Below are positions 11,286-23,800 of a stretch of DNA of 64,000 bases, in pieces (position 1 is the stretch's first letter; every line of letters begins with the position of its first letter). Location of the stretch: NCBI GenBank assembly GCA_964036195.1, contig OZ038458.1, forward strand, positions 2,790,001-2,854,000, given 5' to 3'. The notes beneath the pieces were generated by a model. It searched no databases, was not told the DNA's origin, and saw nothing but the letters and a program-made list of their open reading frames with translations. The position numbers and the translations under genes were made by a program. This DNA is from Sphaerolaimus hirsutus (Eukaryota > Nematoda > Chromadorea > Monhysterida > Sphaerolaimidae).

Positions 11286-11729
11286 AAATAAATGTGAAGT
11301 CAAGAGAAAAGTCGTGGGCAATTTCACAAAAAACTTTGGACCACTGACCACACAGAATTGACTGTAACATAGCCATAAATGTGATAGGACACAAAAAATT
11401 TCAACGCGATCAACGAGTCGGGTTGTCAATGTGCTGGCGTCTTGCCAATTAAGATCGTTCCCACGCAGGAGGATTAATTGCGAGGTGTTGCAAAAACGCG
11501 GGCCTTAGCGAACTACCTATAACCCATCAAAGTAACGCGGATATTTACTGAAAACCGAGCAAAATCAGAAAGTGAAAGTTCGTCTCAAAATCACGACTGA
11601 ATGGAAAATAACAAACTACAATGACAAGGTATCGATCCTGGGAATCCAGAAAAAAATAGTCCCTAAGTTGTCCAAAAACATCACAGAAAAAACACTTCAC
11701 AAAGTGAAGACACTTTACGACAATTTTAA

Positions 11730-11882
11730 TCACATTTTCGGATCGCACCAGAATTGCGCATATCCGGACGATGTAAATCCGGCCACGAATGGAATCAGCG
11801 GGTGCACATCGACCGGGGAGCAAATCGTACTTGCATTGCGAAGATTTATCCATTCCATTTTTTTGTCGCCAATGTGCAAAAT
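11730..11882 (-). CDS. WDR76-like last exon
   Basis: 51 codons including the TGA. After acceptor CTTTCTCCAG it reads ILHIGDKKMEW and DVHPLIPFVAGFTSSGYAQF, the last blade of the propeller (VHPxxxxxAGGNSSGxxxxF in WDR76). It ends six residues later. Confidence 0.8.
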   Translation of the reverse strand: MLHIGDKKMEWINLRNASTICSPVDVHPLIPFVAGFTSSGYAQFWCDPKM

Positions 11883-14800
11883 CTGGAGAAAGTGCGGAGA
11901 AAATGTGGAGATGGAAGATGCAAGTAGGAACCCACAGACTGATTCTCCAATTGGACCAGCACGGGTCTAGTAGGGATTGAGTTGATGGGGGTCAAGCCCC
12001 CCTCAACTTCCAACGCTCCAGCTATCTACCCCGAGGCAATAATTTCGGCTGCTTTCCCCTACCCCCCCACTTCAAATAAAAATATTGACCAGCTATCTAT
12101 CTGGAGCAATTGTTTAGAAATTATACCATTTCGCTCAAAATCGTTATATCAGATATTTTTACTCATTTTCGCCTCTAAAATCACCAAATTTGTGCCTCAT
12201 TGGGTATTTTCACATATTTTTAAAGCTATTTTACACATATTTTTAGCGATCTTTCACCTTTTTCATACTAAAAACCAACATCAATGACCCTGGGATTGTG
12301 CGCTGCTGTGCTATCCATCGAACCGCAGAAAATGAATTCATTGCTGCCGGGGAAAAATTTAGGCCTGAAAGGGGTTGTCCAGCGACCAGTGTGGTTGTTG
12401 TGCCTGCAAATCGGGGGTGCGCTGATACGCACATCTGCCCGTTACGCACGCCCGTTTTTTCTCACTTGACACTTTTCCAAGTGATTTTCAGATATGAGTG
12501 AAGTGAAAAAAGTTCACTAATGTCATTGCGCAACTTTTTTCACTTTACTCATATCTGTAAATCACTTGAAAAAGTGTCAAGTGAAAAAAACGGGCAAATG
12601 TGCGTAACAGGTAGATGTGCGTATCAGGCCTGCCCCTGCAAATCAGGGTGTCAAGTTTGATTAGCTCCACGCTCAGAACACTGCAGCTATATATTTTAGC
12701 ATGGACACCGCTAAGTCAGTAATCAAAGTTTTGTTTTGAGATTTTACCACAATTTTCACTCAAGATGGTTACCCTATTTACCTATTTTTTCACTTTTTGT
12801 ACCTTTTTATGCTTCCAAAAGAGATGTATCGAAAAGGTTGTTGCGTAAAGGTTGTTGCGTATTTCCAACAATTTTTATAGATATTTGCAGCTATTTTTTC
12901 CCTCGAACTATCGCGTTTTTTGTATTCCACATAATGAAAAGAAAAACACGCTTGAAGGCATCAACTGCCGCCGGCACACGGCAGAACTTTCTCAGCCATC
13001 TTTCAGGACCGATTTACAATCCATTGAAAAAGCTCAAAACACCAAATCCATTTCCGAACAAGTCCCAAAAAGGCCGAGCCGTGCAGACAAGCGAACGATG
13101 CAGCGACAAGTTTCAACCGGCTAGAACCCAGTGCACAAGTAAACCCGGTGGACAAGTAGCAATATCCGGTGGCAATGTAGACCCGGTGCTCAGGTACTGT
13201 CACCGTAGATGAGCACTGGGTCATCATGGGCATTGCAGGGGTTCAGTGTGGGGGGTTGGATGAGTGGGGGTTACCCCCAAACGCTCCAGCTATATCTACA
13301 ATTCTATCTAGCGACTTTTCTCCCATTTTTTCCTATTATAGCTTGAAAAACCTTATATATTGAATCCCTGCGAACCCCCGCTCCCACACCTCTAAAAACA
13401 ACACGTATACACAGGATAAGTGATGGAATGGCGCCATTTGAGTTGTACTCTGCACCATGGCGCTCTTTTGCTACTTTTGTTACTTGCGCACTGCGCACTT
13501 GTGCACCGGCACAGGACCGTTTCAACCCACCTAACATCAGTCAACAGACAGGGCTTCTCAGTTCTACGAGCCACATCATACACCTGTATGCGGTCAGTGT
13601 TCGTACTGAGCACTAGTCGATCGCCAGTGAGCGGCGAGTAGTGCGCCGAGAGCACCTTGCCCTGGGGCCAGTCCCAAGCCATGTTAAGTGCAAACTTGAG
13701 TGTCAGATGGCATGTAAAATGTCATGCAGTGGCAATTATGTGTCCAAATAAAGGTTTAGTATCGAAATCTGTTTTAAATTCAAATCTTGTGTTAAAATTT
13801 ATCTGATTTAGATTCAAAAACATAAGATTTGACAACAAAAACATGATTTGCATACACAATTGACACTTTGCATGACAATTGACAAGTTAGTTAACATTGC
13901 ATGACAATTGACACATTAGTTTACATCATGACAATTGACACTTTGCATGACATTTGACACTTTACTTTACACTTGACAGGGCTTGGGACTGGCACCTGGC
14001 CGGGCGGCTCGCAGCTGTAGATGGGTTTCGCCTGGCTGCCTCGTGTTCTCGTCGTGATACAACGCCGGTCGAACATCAGCACCCCTCTGAGGGAAACGAA
14101 CGGGCTTTAGTGGATTGGCGGGGACTGCGCATGTAGACTCAGTGCACATGTAGACCCGGTACCTAGGGTTCAAACGGGATCCCGATCCCGGATCCCGTGA
14201 AATTCCGGGATTTAGCAGTCCCGATCCCGAAACCCCAATCCCGAAATCCACAAATACCAATCCGGATCCCGATCCCGAAAACTTTCAAATCCCGATCCCG
14301 AGAATCTCCCAAATCCGGGATCCCGATCCCGGAAAAAATAGTGGAAATTATAAAAAGTGAAAAAATAACATTTTTGCATGCAAAAATGTGAACGCAAACC
14401 TCCAGCGTCCATTTTATGTCACTTTTCTGGCATCCAACAGTGTTTTGAGACCTTTGTGAACAACTGTGAATGCCAGAACAGTGACGAAAATTTCAATCCC
14501 TAGATCCCAATCCCGATCCCGAAAAAATGCCAATCCCGATCCCGATCCCGTGACCCCAATCCCGGCCAATCCCGATATCTCAAAATACCAATCCCGATCC
14601 CGATCCCGTGACCCCAATCCCGGCCAATCCCGATATCTCAAAATACCAATCCCGATCCCGATCCCGTGACCCCAATCCCGGCCAATCCCAATCCCGATCC
14701 CGATATCTCAAAATACCAATCCCGATCCCGAAACCCCAATCCCGAAATCTCAAAAAGTGAATCCCGATCCCGATCCCGAAAAGTCAATCCCGTTTGAACT

Positions 14801-17800
14801 CTACCGGTACCCATCTAGCGCTAACCCGGTGTCCATGTAGACTCGGTGCGCATGTAGAACCCTTAAGATTGGCACCGGTTAACATGCGCACCGGTTAACA
14901 TCCACACCACAGCCTAAAACCCATACTTTGCGTGTGCATTACCTTCAACGCCCCCACCAAATCGAGAAGCTATCTATTTATCTGGAGGAGCGTTTTGTTA
15001 TTTATCTAACCCCCGCGAGGGTCAAAATCATTTCATTTCAAATCATGTCTAACCCCTGCCTTCTCAAACTCCATTTCTATCCACCGCTAGGGTTCAAACG
15101 GGATCCCGATCCCGATCCCGGATCCCATGAATCTCCGGGATTTGGCAGTCCCGATCCCGAAACCCCAATCCCAATCCCGAAATCCAAAAATACCAATCCC
15201 GATCCCGATCCCGAGAACTTTCAAATCCCGATCCCGATCCCGAGAATCTCCCAAGTCCGGGATCCCGATCCCGGAAAAAATAGTGAAATTATAAAAAGTG
15301 AAAAAATGACATTTTTGCGTGCAAAAATGTGAACGCAAACCCCCAGCGTCCATTTTATGTCACTTTTCTGGCATCCAACAGTGTTTTGAGACCTTTATGA
15401 ACAACTGTGAATGCCAGAACAGTGATGAAAATCTCTATCCCTAGACCCCAATCCCGATCCCAAAAAAATGCCAATCCCGATCCCATGACCCCAATCCCGG
15501 CCAATCCCGATCCCGATCCCGAAATCTCAAAATACCAATCCCGATCCCGAAACCCCAATCCCGATCCCGATCCCGAAATCTCAAAAAGTGTATCCCGATC
15601 CCGATCCAGAGTTGCAAAAGTGTATCTACACTTACCCGGAATACCCGGGTAAATGGGTATTTATATTTACACTTACACTTACACTTTCATAAAATACCCG
15701 TACACTTTTTTTACACTTTACTGGGCAAAATACCCGGGTACAGAAAGTGTATTATTTTGTTGTTTTAGATGACCCTGTTTTATGCTTTTGAGAAAGCATA
15801 AAACAGGTTCATGTACAAAAAATAACTGCACAGTGCACATGTGCAGTTATGCATTGAATGTAGAAAATTGGCAAATGTGCAAACTAGCACTATCTTTGAC
15901 ATTTGAACAGCACTCATGGTATTCTACAGTTTCATCATACCTTTGTAAAAAGAACAAGATCAATTGAAATTCACCAGCTTGGTCACAAAGTCGACTGGCT
16001 TTTGCATTGATATTTGCTGCATGTACATTATTGCATTTATACAGTGTGTATCACATTGCTTAATCAGTAAAATATCAACACTGAAAAAGTGCCATTATTA
16101 GGCAACTTCATACCACTAAATTTGTTACAGTCTGAAATGTTTCATAATTGGCAGTAAAATGTGAAATAATGAATGAAAATGATAGATAAATTGGTCTAAG
16201 GTGAAAACAGTGGGTTTTTTCTAATGCTCAACAGTGAGAGCTCTTTCTAAAAATTTTTACACTAACACTTTTTTTACACTTTCCAGGGTATTTTAAAAAT
16301 ACCTTACACTTTCGGTATCCATACTTAAAATTTGGAAAGTGTATTTACACTTACACTTACACTTTCCAAAAATACCAGTATTTTAACAACTCTGTCCCGA
16401 TCCCGAAAAGTCAATCCCGTTTGAACCCTATCCACCGCCCTTCAAGTCGGGGTTAGCCATGGCAAAAACGTCGTTTTTAACGAAACGGATCTTTTTACGG
16501 TGTTAAATTTGCTTTTTTAAAAACAGCAATTGCTAACGTTGGAAGCGGGATCGAGACTTTTGCGCAAATATCTCTGGATTCGTGAAAATCGCTCAGAAAA
16601 ACGTCAGTCTCGGGACTTTTCGATATATAATTCGATAATAGGAAAAGCGGAGCTTTTAACAAACTTACGAGTCCCTGGTGGCCACAATGAAATAAGAATC
16701 AAATTGCTGATTTATTGAAACATTCCGCGCGCTGCGGCTTTCCAGGGTAATTTCCATGCAACGATGCCTGAAAAGCAAATGTTCAAAAAATAACACCATG
16801 GTCCATGGATGGAATTAAATTAGCGATTCAATGTTTATGGCGCTGGTAGTAAATCTGAGGGGGGGCAAGGGGGACTAGCGCCACGTTTCCATGTCCCGAT
16901 TGGCATTTTCCTGGTGCGTTTCATCACCAAACCCCATGCACGACATATTTATGGAAATATGTGAATTTACATCTGACGTGCACTTCAAAAAGTCATTTCT
17001 AAAAATCCAAAAAATATGTTTTGACACAATAACATTTTACGTTTTGACACAAAAACATTATTTTTGACACAATAACATTTTACACAAGTTTCAACTTGGA
17101 TGCTGTGACACGTATGCGCACTCTACGAACTGCTCGATAAGTCCAAAATATTCACAATTTTGGACTTATCGACTTTTAGAAGTGGACGCGTCATGTACCG
17201 ATTCAATGTTTGGCAGGAGACACGGTGCCGTAAAGTGTAAAAGACCCTGTAAAAATGTCATGTGTCAGGTAAAAAACCCTGTAAAGTGTCAAATGTCATG
17301 TAAAATATCATGTAAAGTGTCCAAGTGCAATGTGTATCCAAATATTATTTTATCGCACACAAATCTAATGTTATTGTCTCCAAATCTTACTCTTTGACAT
17401 AAGATCAGGATAGATAAACATATGATTTGGATACGATTAAAAAAGATTTGGATACACATGCTACTTTACAAGGTTTTTTACGTAATATTTTACACTTTAA
17501 AGGGTCATGAATCAAGACACATGACATTTTACAGGGTCGTTTACATGACACAACACTTTACATGGTCTTTTACAGGTCTGGGAGTGCCCCACGGCCTTCA
17601 CGTCTAAATCTAGTCAAACTAACGCGAGGGCGAGTCTCGTGTCGACCACGTGCAGCGTGTCTTTATCCAGCGCCAAGATCTCCCTGTTGTCGGACGAATC
17701 GAAAAAGTCGAAATGACGCACGCTTGTCTCCAGAGGCGTCTGCTCAAAATTGAGGTACGTACCGTATATACTCGAATAAGTCCTCAGTCGAATACTTCCG

Positions 17801-20800
17801 CCCCTCTTAGTCGAGTGAAGAAAAAACTCCCCTCGAATAAGTTCGCCTACTTCGACGGGTAGGAAAGAGGTCAAAATGTAGGAAAGATGTTGTGTGTATT
17901 CTGTAAAGTTTAAGTCTATGCTCTGCACTTGGTGCCACTGCCAACTAGTATTGATCTTTTTGCTTCAACTTTAGATTTCGTAATCCAACTTTTGATTTAT
18001 TAAACTAATTCAACCCCAATTACACAGTAAATTTGGCACGTATTTTATACAAAATTCTGACGAAAAAATAATTCCTCCGTCGAATAACTCCCCAGTTCAA
18101 AGTCTGACAACAAATAAGTCTACTGTGGACTTATTCGAGCATATATGGTATACAACAGGGACGTAGCCAGGATTTTCGAGCGGGGGGGGCGGATTGTATA
18201 CGGAGCCCGGCGAACGGGGGGGGGCGGCGCCCCCCCCCCTAAAATTTGACCACTGTGATAAGGGGAAGGTGCCATGGCGCCAGCGCCATTAGTAGGCGCC
18301 ACGCCATGGCGCCATTGGCGTTGGCACTGGCGCCAAATACTGCTCTACATATATGTATTTTACATACATATACAGCGACGGGGACAGATTTTGGGTGCGT
18401 TTTTGTCCTAAACTATAGGTATCAATGAAAGATACTGTACGCCGCCGGAATGCGCGCTTGCGCGCAAAAATTTTCCGAACTACCAACAAAATCGCTTTAC
18501 GGAAACGCCATTTCTGGCATATTTTTTTGTCCGACCCGGGAAGGGGGGGGGGCGGCCGCCCCCCCCGCCCCCCCCCTGGCTACGTCCTTGGTATACAACG
18601 ATTATAACCCTGGGTAAAATACCGTCCGGCGCCACTCAAAATTTCCCCAAAATAAAATTCCGGTAAAATAAAAAGCGACAAACTCACGAGTCGATTAAAA
18701 CTGGCCCGATTCAAATCGAGCACCCTCAAGCCATCCTCATAGGCGCACAAAAACAGACTAGTGCTCGTGGGGTCCCGAGTGAAGGAAACATGCGCTAGTC
18801 CGTGCCGCGCCGGGCTGAAACGTTGGACCACCGCGCGGTCTGAGAATTAGTTTTTCATGATCTACAAGTCGTTTTTGTACGTTTCCACACGATGACAAGT
18901 CGTGAACGTTAACGTTATGAACGTTTGATGAAAGGCTATATACGTAACAAGCCGACATAGGACAGGATTTTTTTGGCAGAAATCAAAACTTATAATGCTA
19001 TCCCATGGCTCCATACACCACAAGCCATTCTATCCGTATCTATAACATCACATAACAAGTACTGATATACCGGTATATGTTAACTCATAACTAGGGATAG
19101 CCAAGGTTTTTTTTCAAAGGTTTTTTTTAATAAAAAACGTTTTATTTCAAAAAACCAACCATAGAAACCGTTGTTTTTTTTAAAAAAACCTTGACCAAAA
19201 TTTTTAGTACTAAGCACTAGGTATTTTGCAATTTTTTTGCGCGCAAGCGCGCAATTTCACATATACTCCGGTTACTTTACACCCTGCAGGCGTGGTTCCC
19301 GCTGGAAGTGTGCCAACGATGGTTAGCGCGTGCGAGTTTCATAAAAAGATGACAAAATTGATTGTTGTTATCATGTTATTCATTAACATATTCACATCGA
19401 TGAATTTTTTCATCTTTTTACGGAAATCGCATGACTTAACAACCATTGGCACGCTTCCAACACGAGACATAAATCAGTGCGACGGCAGAGTATCATGTAC
19501 GCCGAGTATACATATTACCATTGCTGGTGGTTTCCATTGGTTTTGACACATTTTTAGTGTGAAAGCTTCCATTTGTTCATGCTATTGTGTCATAATAAGC
19601 CGTGATATGTTAGTGTAGTATATAATATCCAGCAAATCTGCCCTCACATACTTGTACAGTGTAATACATCATTGCCAATGTGTTAGCCTGCTCTTATAAC
19701 CTTATTTAAGCACTATACCAATATGACCAACTTCACTTGAAATCATGAAAATCCGACAAAAGGCGATATACGTAAGAAGCCGACATAAAACGGATATTTT
19801 TGACAGAAATCACCATTTATAATGATATTACATGACTCAACAGCCATTCTATGGCTATATATAACATCACAAAGTACTGTCACCTGTCTGATTTACGTGT
19901 ATATGTTGACTCATGGCCATATCTGGGAGCTTTTAAAAGAAACGGTTTACCCAAAAAAACCGTCGTTCAAAAAAAACCCATCTCTACTCATAACTATATT
20001 TTGGAGTTTTAAAAAACAATTTTTTTAAACTTTAAAAACCTTTTCTCCCTACAACAGACAGAAAGTTTAGACAGAACGTAGCTCGTCCAGTTATCCATCA
20101 AAATCACCCTTATCTAATCATCAATAAACCCACGCAAACAACGCACCCTTTGCAGGCACATACTGGCACAGTGCCAAAGCGCCTGTGATATCTCCTGCGG
20201 CGAGCAGCAGGGGGTTCACCGTGCCGGGGTGCAGGTGCGCAGAGTAGATTCTCTTATAAACCAACTTGACCCGCTGGTTGTCGTCGTGTGTCAATGCACC
20301 CAGCTGGGCGAGCATGCTGCGAGGGGTAATTGGATGGGATTCGGGGGTATCTCGAATTTTTACCCTCCGGGGGCTGGATACAAGGACGTGGCCAGAGGGG
20401 GGCGGGGGGCGGCCGCCCTCCCTTCCCGGGCCGGATGAAAAATTGTGCCAGAAATGGCACTTCCAGAAGAAATTTTGCGCGCGAGCGCGCATTTTCCCAT
20501 CATGCAACGTATATTTTCGGCTGACCAGTCTCCGCAGCCTCAAAGCCAGTGAAAATGGACTTAATTCATGTCCATGTCGCTGTATACGCCTGTAAAATAC
20601 AGACATATACAGCTGATTTGGCGCCAGTGGCGCCATGGCGTGGCGCCTACTAATGGCGCCATTCCCTTACTACAGGGGATAATTTTTTGGGGGGCCACCG
20701 TTCGCCGGGCTATGTATACATAATCCGTCCCCCCCTCAAAAATCATGGCTACGTCCCTTGCTGGATAGATAGCAAATCGCCTCTAAGTTTGCCTCCGGTA

Positions 20801-23800
20801 TAGGTGAGCGGCCTTCGGATTGGGTGGAACCCCCAACCCCCCCATTCGAGAGCCTTGATGGGAGTCCACGCGCCAGCCAGCTCCGCAAGTGGGCAAGTGA
20901 CAAGGGAATTGGTAAGTTGTTGACTAATGGGAAGCAGGGGTCTCCATGATTTTGGCCCTCGCGGGGGCTGGATAGATATCTGATATAATTTTGTGGGGGG
21001 CTGGGGGGCTTGGGGGGCAATGCTATAGGTTTCAATGCATAGAAGCCAGAAAGGGGAAATAATCGCTAAAAACAGGTTTAATGTAGCCAAAATAAGCTAA
21101 AAAGGCTAAAATAGGTACATAAACATGTGTATAGGCGAAAGCAGAGATTTTGAACGTGGAAAACAGTGGTATGAAAATTAACGGTTTTGAGGAAAAATTC
21201 AGCCAAAATTTCTCAAAAATCGCTCCAGATAGCTGAGCGATTTGGGGGGGAGGGCTCAGGGGATATTTAGTAGCCGAAAATTTTGGCTCGGGATAGATAG
21301 ATAGCTGACGGATTTTCGGGGGGGCAGCCCCCCCAGAAAACCCCTGATGGTAAGTGACAAGTAACGTTGCTAAAGTAACTACTAGTGACAAGACATTACG
21401 AATAGTTATAAACAATTAAACACTCATATGTAGACTTCCTAATCGACTGACTACTCAAATTTAACTTTTCTGATGGCTAACCACATTTCTCGCCACTTGT
21501 CAACTTGCGGAATTGGTTGCTATCATTGACCATTACTGAATAGTCAGAAACTAAGAGAATGAATCTTGATAATACCACCTGTGTAACATTATCGTAAAAT
21601 GTAAAAACCTATAATATTTAAGTTAACTTTCTTATGTTCTCTTTTATATTCAATTAATTCAACTCGTCAAGATTTCATTCATATTTACATTCCCATTTTA
21701 ACATCTTCACCTTCACCAATTAATATCTCAAGCGATGTTGTTTACAACGTGCGCTTCACATCGTTCACATATTTAGATCTTAGTCATTGCTCACATTCCG
21801 CCACATTTCCTTGACAAGCAGCACGCATATACGCCGTCATGTTTATGTTAAGCGGCGGGCCCGCCCCGAGCAGGGCGCCGGGCCCGCGCACCATTTTCAA
21901 ATGCCATCTGGCTTGTCTCACATTTTCACTATCTTGCCAGTTTAGCTCGCTTTTCATCGGAGAAGCGAGCGGGCAAGGATTGAACTTTCACAATTGGAAA
22001 TGTTAGGTAAAAATCGGAGATTAGAGCCGACCGATTGGCGCCAAACCAATCGCCATCGGTCTGGCCCTTAAAAGCCGATTTCACAGCTACAATCGGCAGT
22101 GTTTGCAACCTCGTCAACTTCACACGAATCTCTTCCTAGGATCTAAATAAGCGCCGTAGTCACTTTATTAAGTCGCTTGTTTTTGGTGCTAAGTTTAACG
22201 CTTGGTGCTCTAAGTCACCTCAGTGCTTTATTTCACACCGGCGCTGTTTGAGGTGCTTTATTCACAACCGCGCCACTTAATTCTCGCCTTTTGTCGTAAT
22301 TAAGTGCCTTCTTTTAATTGCCTTATTTCTCCGGTAATTAGAGCTTCTTTTACGTTTTATTTAAGTAATTAATTTAGTTGTAAATTAATTCCTTTGTTTA
22401 CGTATATTTTATATATATTTTATTTACATTTAATTCTTTGTATTTAATCGCCTAAATAAAAACGTTCGTCAAAACCTTTGGTAAACAATCTAAATTTGCT
22501 TCACACTAACTCACGTCAATTCACTTCAACTCAACTAATCACATTTGATAAAATAACGGAACGTCAACTAGAGACGACGCTTCACGTCAACTTTCACTTG
22601 TTCACATTTGTCCTCTTCCTCGGTTAGGAATAGGAGCTGGTTCACAAGTCAATTCACCAAGTTCCGTATTATTTTACATGGCGCAGCGAGCAGGGTGACT
22701 AATTAAAACTAATTGGTCACTCTAATTAAGTCGTCTCGCGCGAAATTTCATTGGAAATTGCTTTTCACAGTTTGAGTCACACGCACGGGGTTACGGTAAT
22801 ACGGTTTTGGACGCAAAATCGTTAGTAGCGCGTGCATAAATACTTACGATTTTACAAGTACAAGTCACAAGATTCGAAATATTTATTTTATTATTTTATT
22901 TCGTTCACAGCTAGCTACCACTTTGCTAATAAGCAATAAATTGATCAAACTTTGCTATGGCCAACGAACGCATACGCGCTCAGCGCGCCGCCGCCGCCGC
23001 AGCTATGCCTGCGAGCAACGTTGAGGAGTTCGACACAGCTCATCCGTTGACTCAGCATAGCCGGGCGCTGACCGGAGTGCGCAACGGAGTGCTACGATTC
23101 ACATCCAAACCGATTCCTAAAATCGTTAAGGACGAGTCACAACCCGCCGCCGTCAACATACGGGCGGCGGAGGAAGTATTAGAACTACTTCAGGCCTACG
23201 GCTACCAGGCCGAGATGAAACGCTCGGACCTGTCTACGGCTATGGACAAATTCACAACCACTGTCCAAGATTACATCATAAGCCTAGACAGAGACGAAGA
23301 CGGAGCGGCCGAGGAGATAAAGAGCGCCAACGCAAAATTGGATCGCGCGCTCTACTCTGGCTCGAACAACGCGATGATGCTCATGGATGAGCTGGAATCG
23401 AGGATTGCGTCCGCCCAAGCGCACATCAAATCCGCGGAAAGGTTGATACTTTCCTTGAAAGGTCAGTCCACTGTTGATTTAACTACTCAACCCCTTTCAC
23501 AACCCCCTTACAACAATGTCAATATGGGAAGTAGTTCTCAACCTTCACAACCGGAAACTTTGTTAAAGTTACCAAAAATCGAGCTTGCTAAATATAGCGG
23601 TGATCCGTTAGAATGGGCAGCTTGGTGGGAGATTTTTCGAGCTCAAATTCACGACCGAGCTAATTTGTCAATGGGTATGAAATATACATACCTCAAGCTC
23701 AGCCTTACCGGTCCAGCAGCAGAACTGCTAGCCGGATTAAAAGGTGATGGTCGAGATTACATCACAGCGGTCACCATGTTACAATCAAATTTTGGTGAAA

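Noticed and set aside
14197..15652. Frames encoding IPIPKS and RDRDRD repeats, and a CRISPR-like look of the CCCGATC arrays
   Set aside because: The arrays are inside hAT-like elements with 8-bp duplications; repeat spacing is irregular and there are no unique spacers or cas genes.
16850..16930. ENANRDMETWR read on the minus strand as the missing WD blade
   Set aside because: The frame stops immediately after TWR and has no acceptor or donor in the required phase.
17135..17171. Perfect 15-bp hairpin as a terminator or structured RNA
   Set aside because: Single small palindrome in a eukaryotic intron; no family or conservation can be judged here.
20121..20636. 171-codon minus-strand frame taken as one protein
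   Set aside because: Only 20316-20147 matches a WD blade. The rest is a GGACGTAGCCAG element read through by chance.
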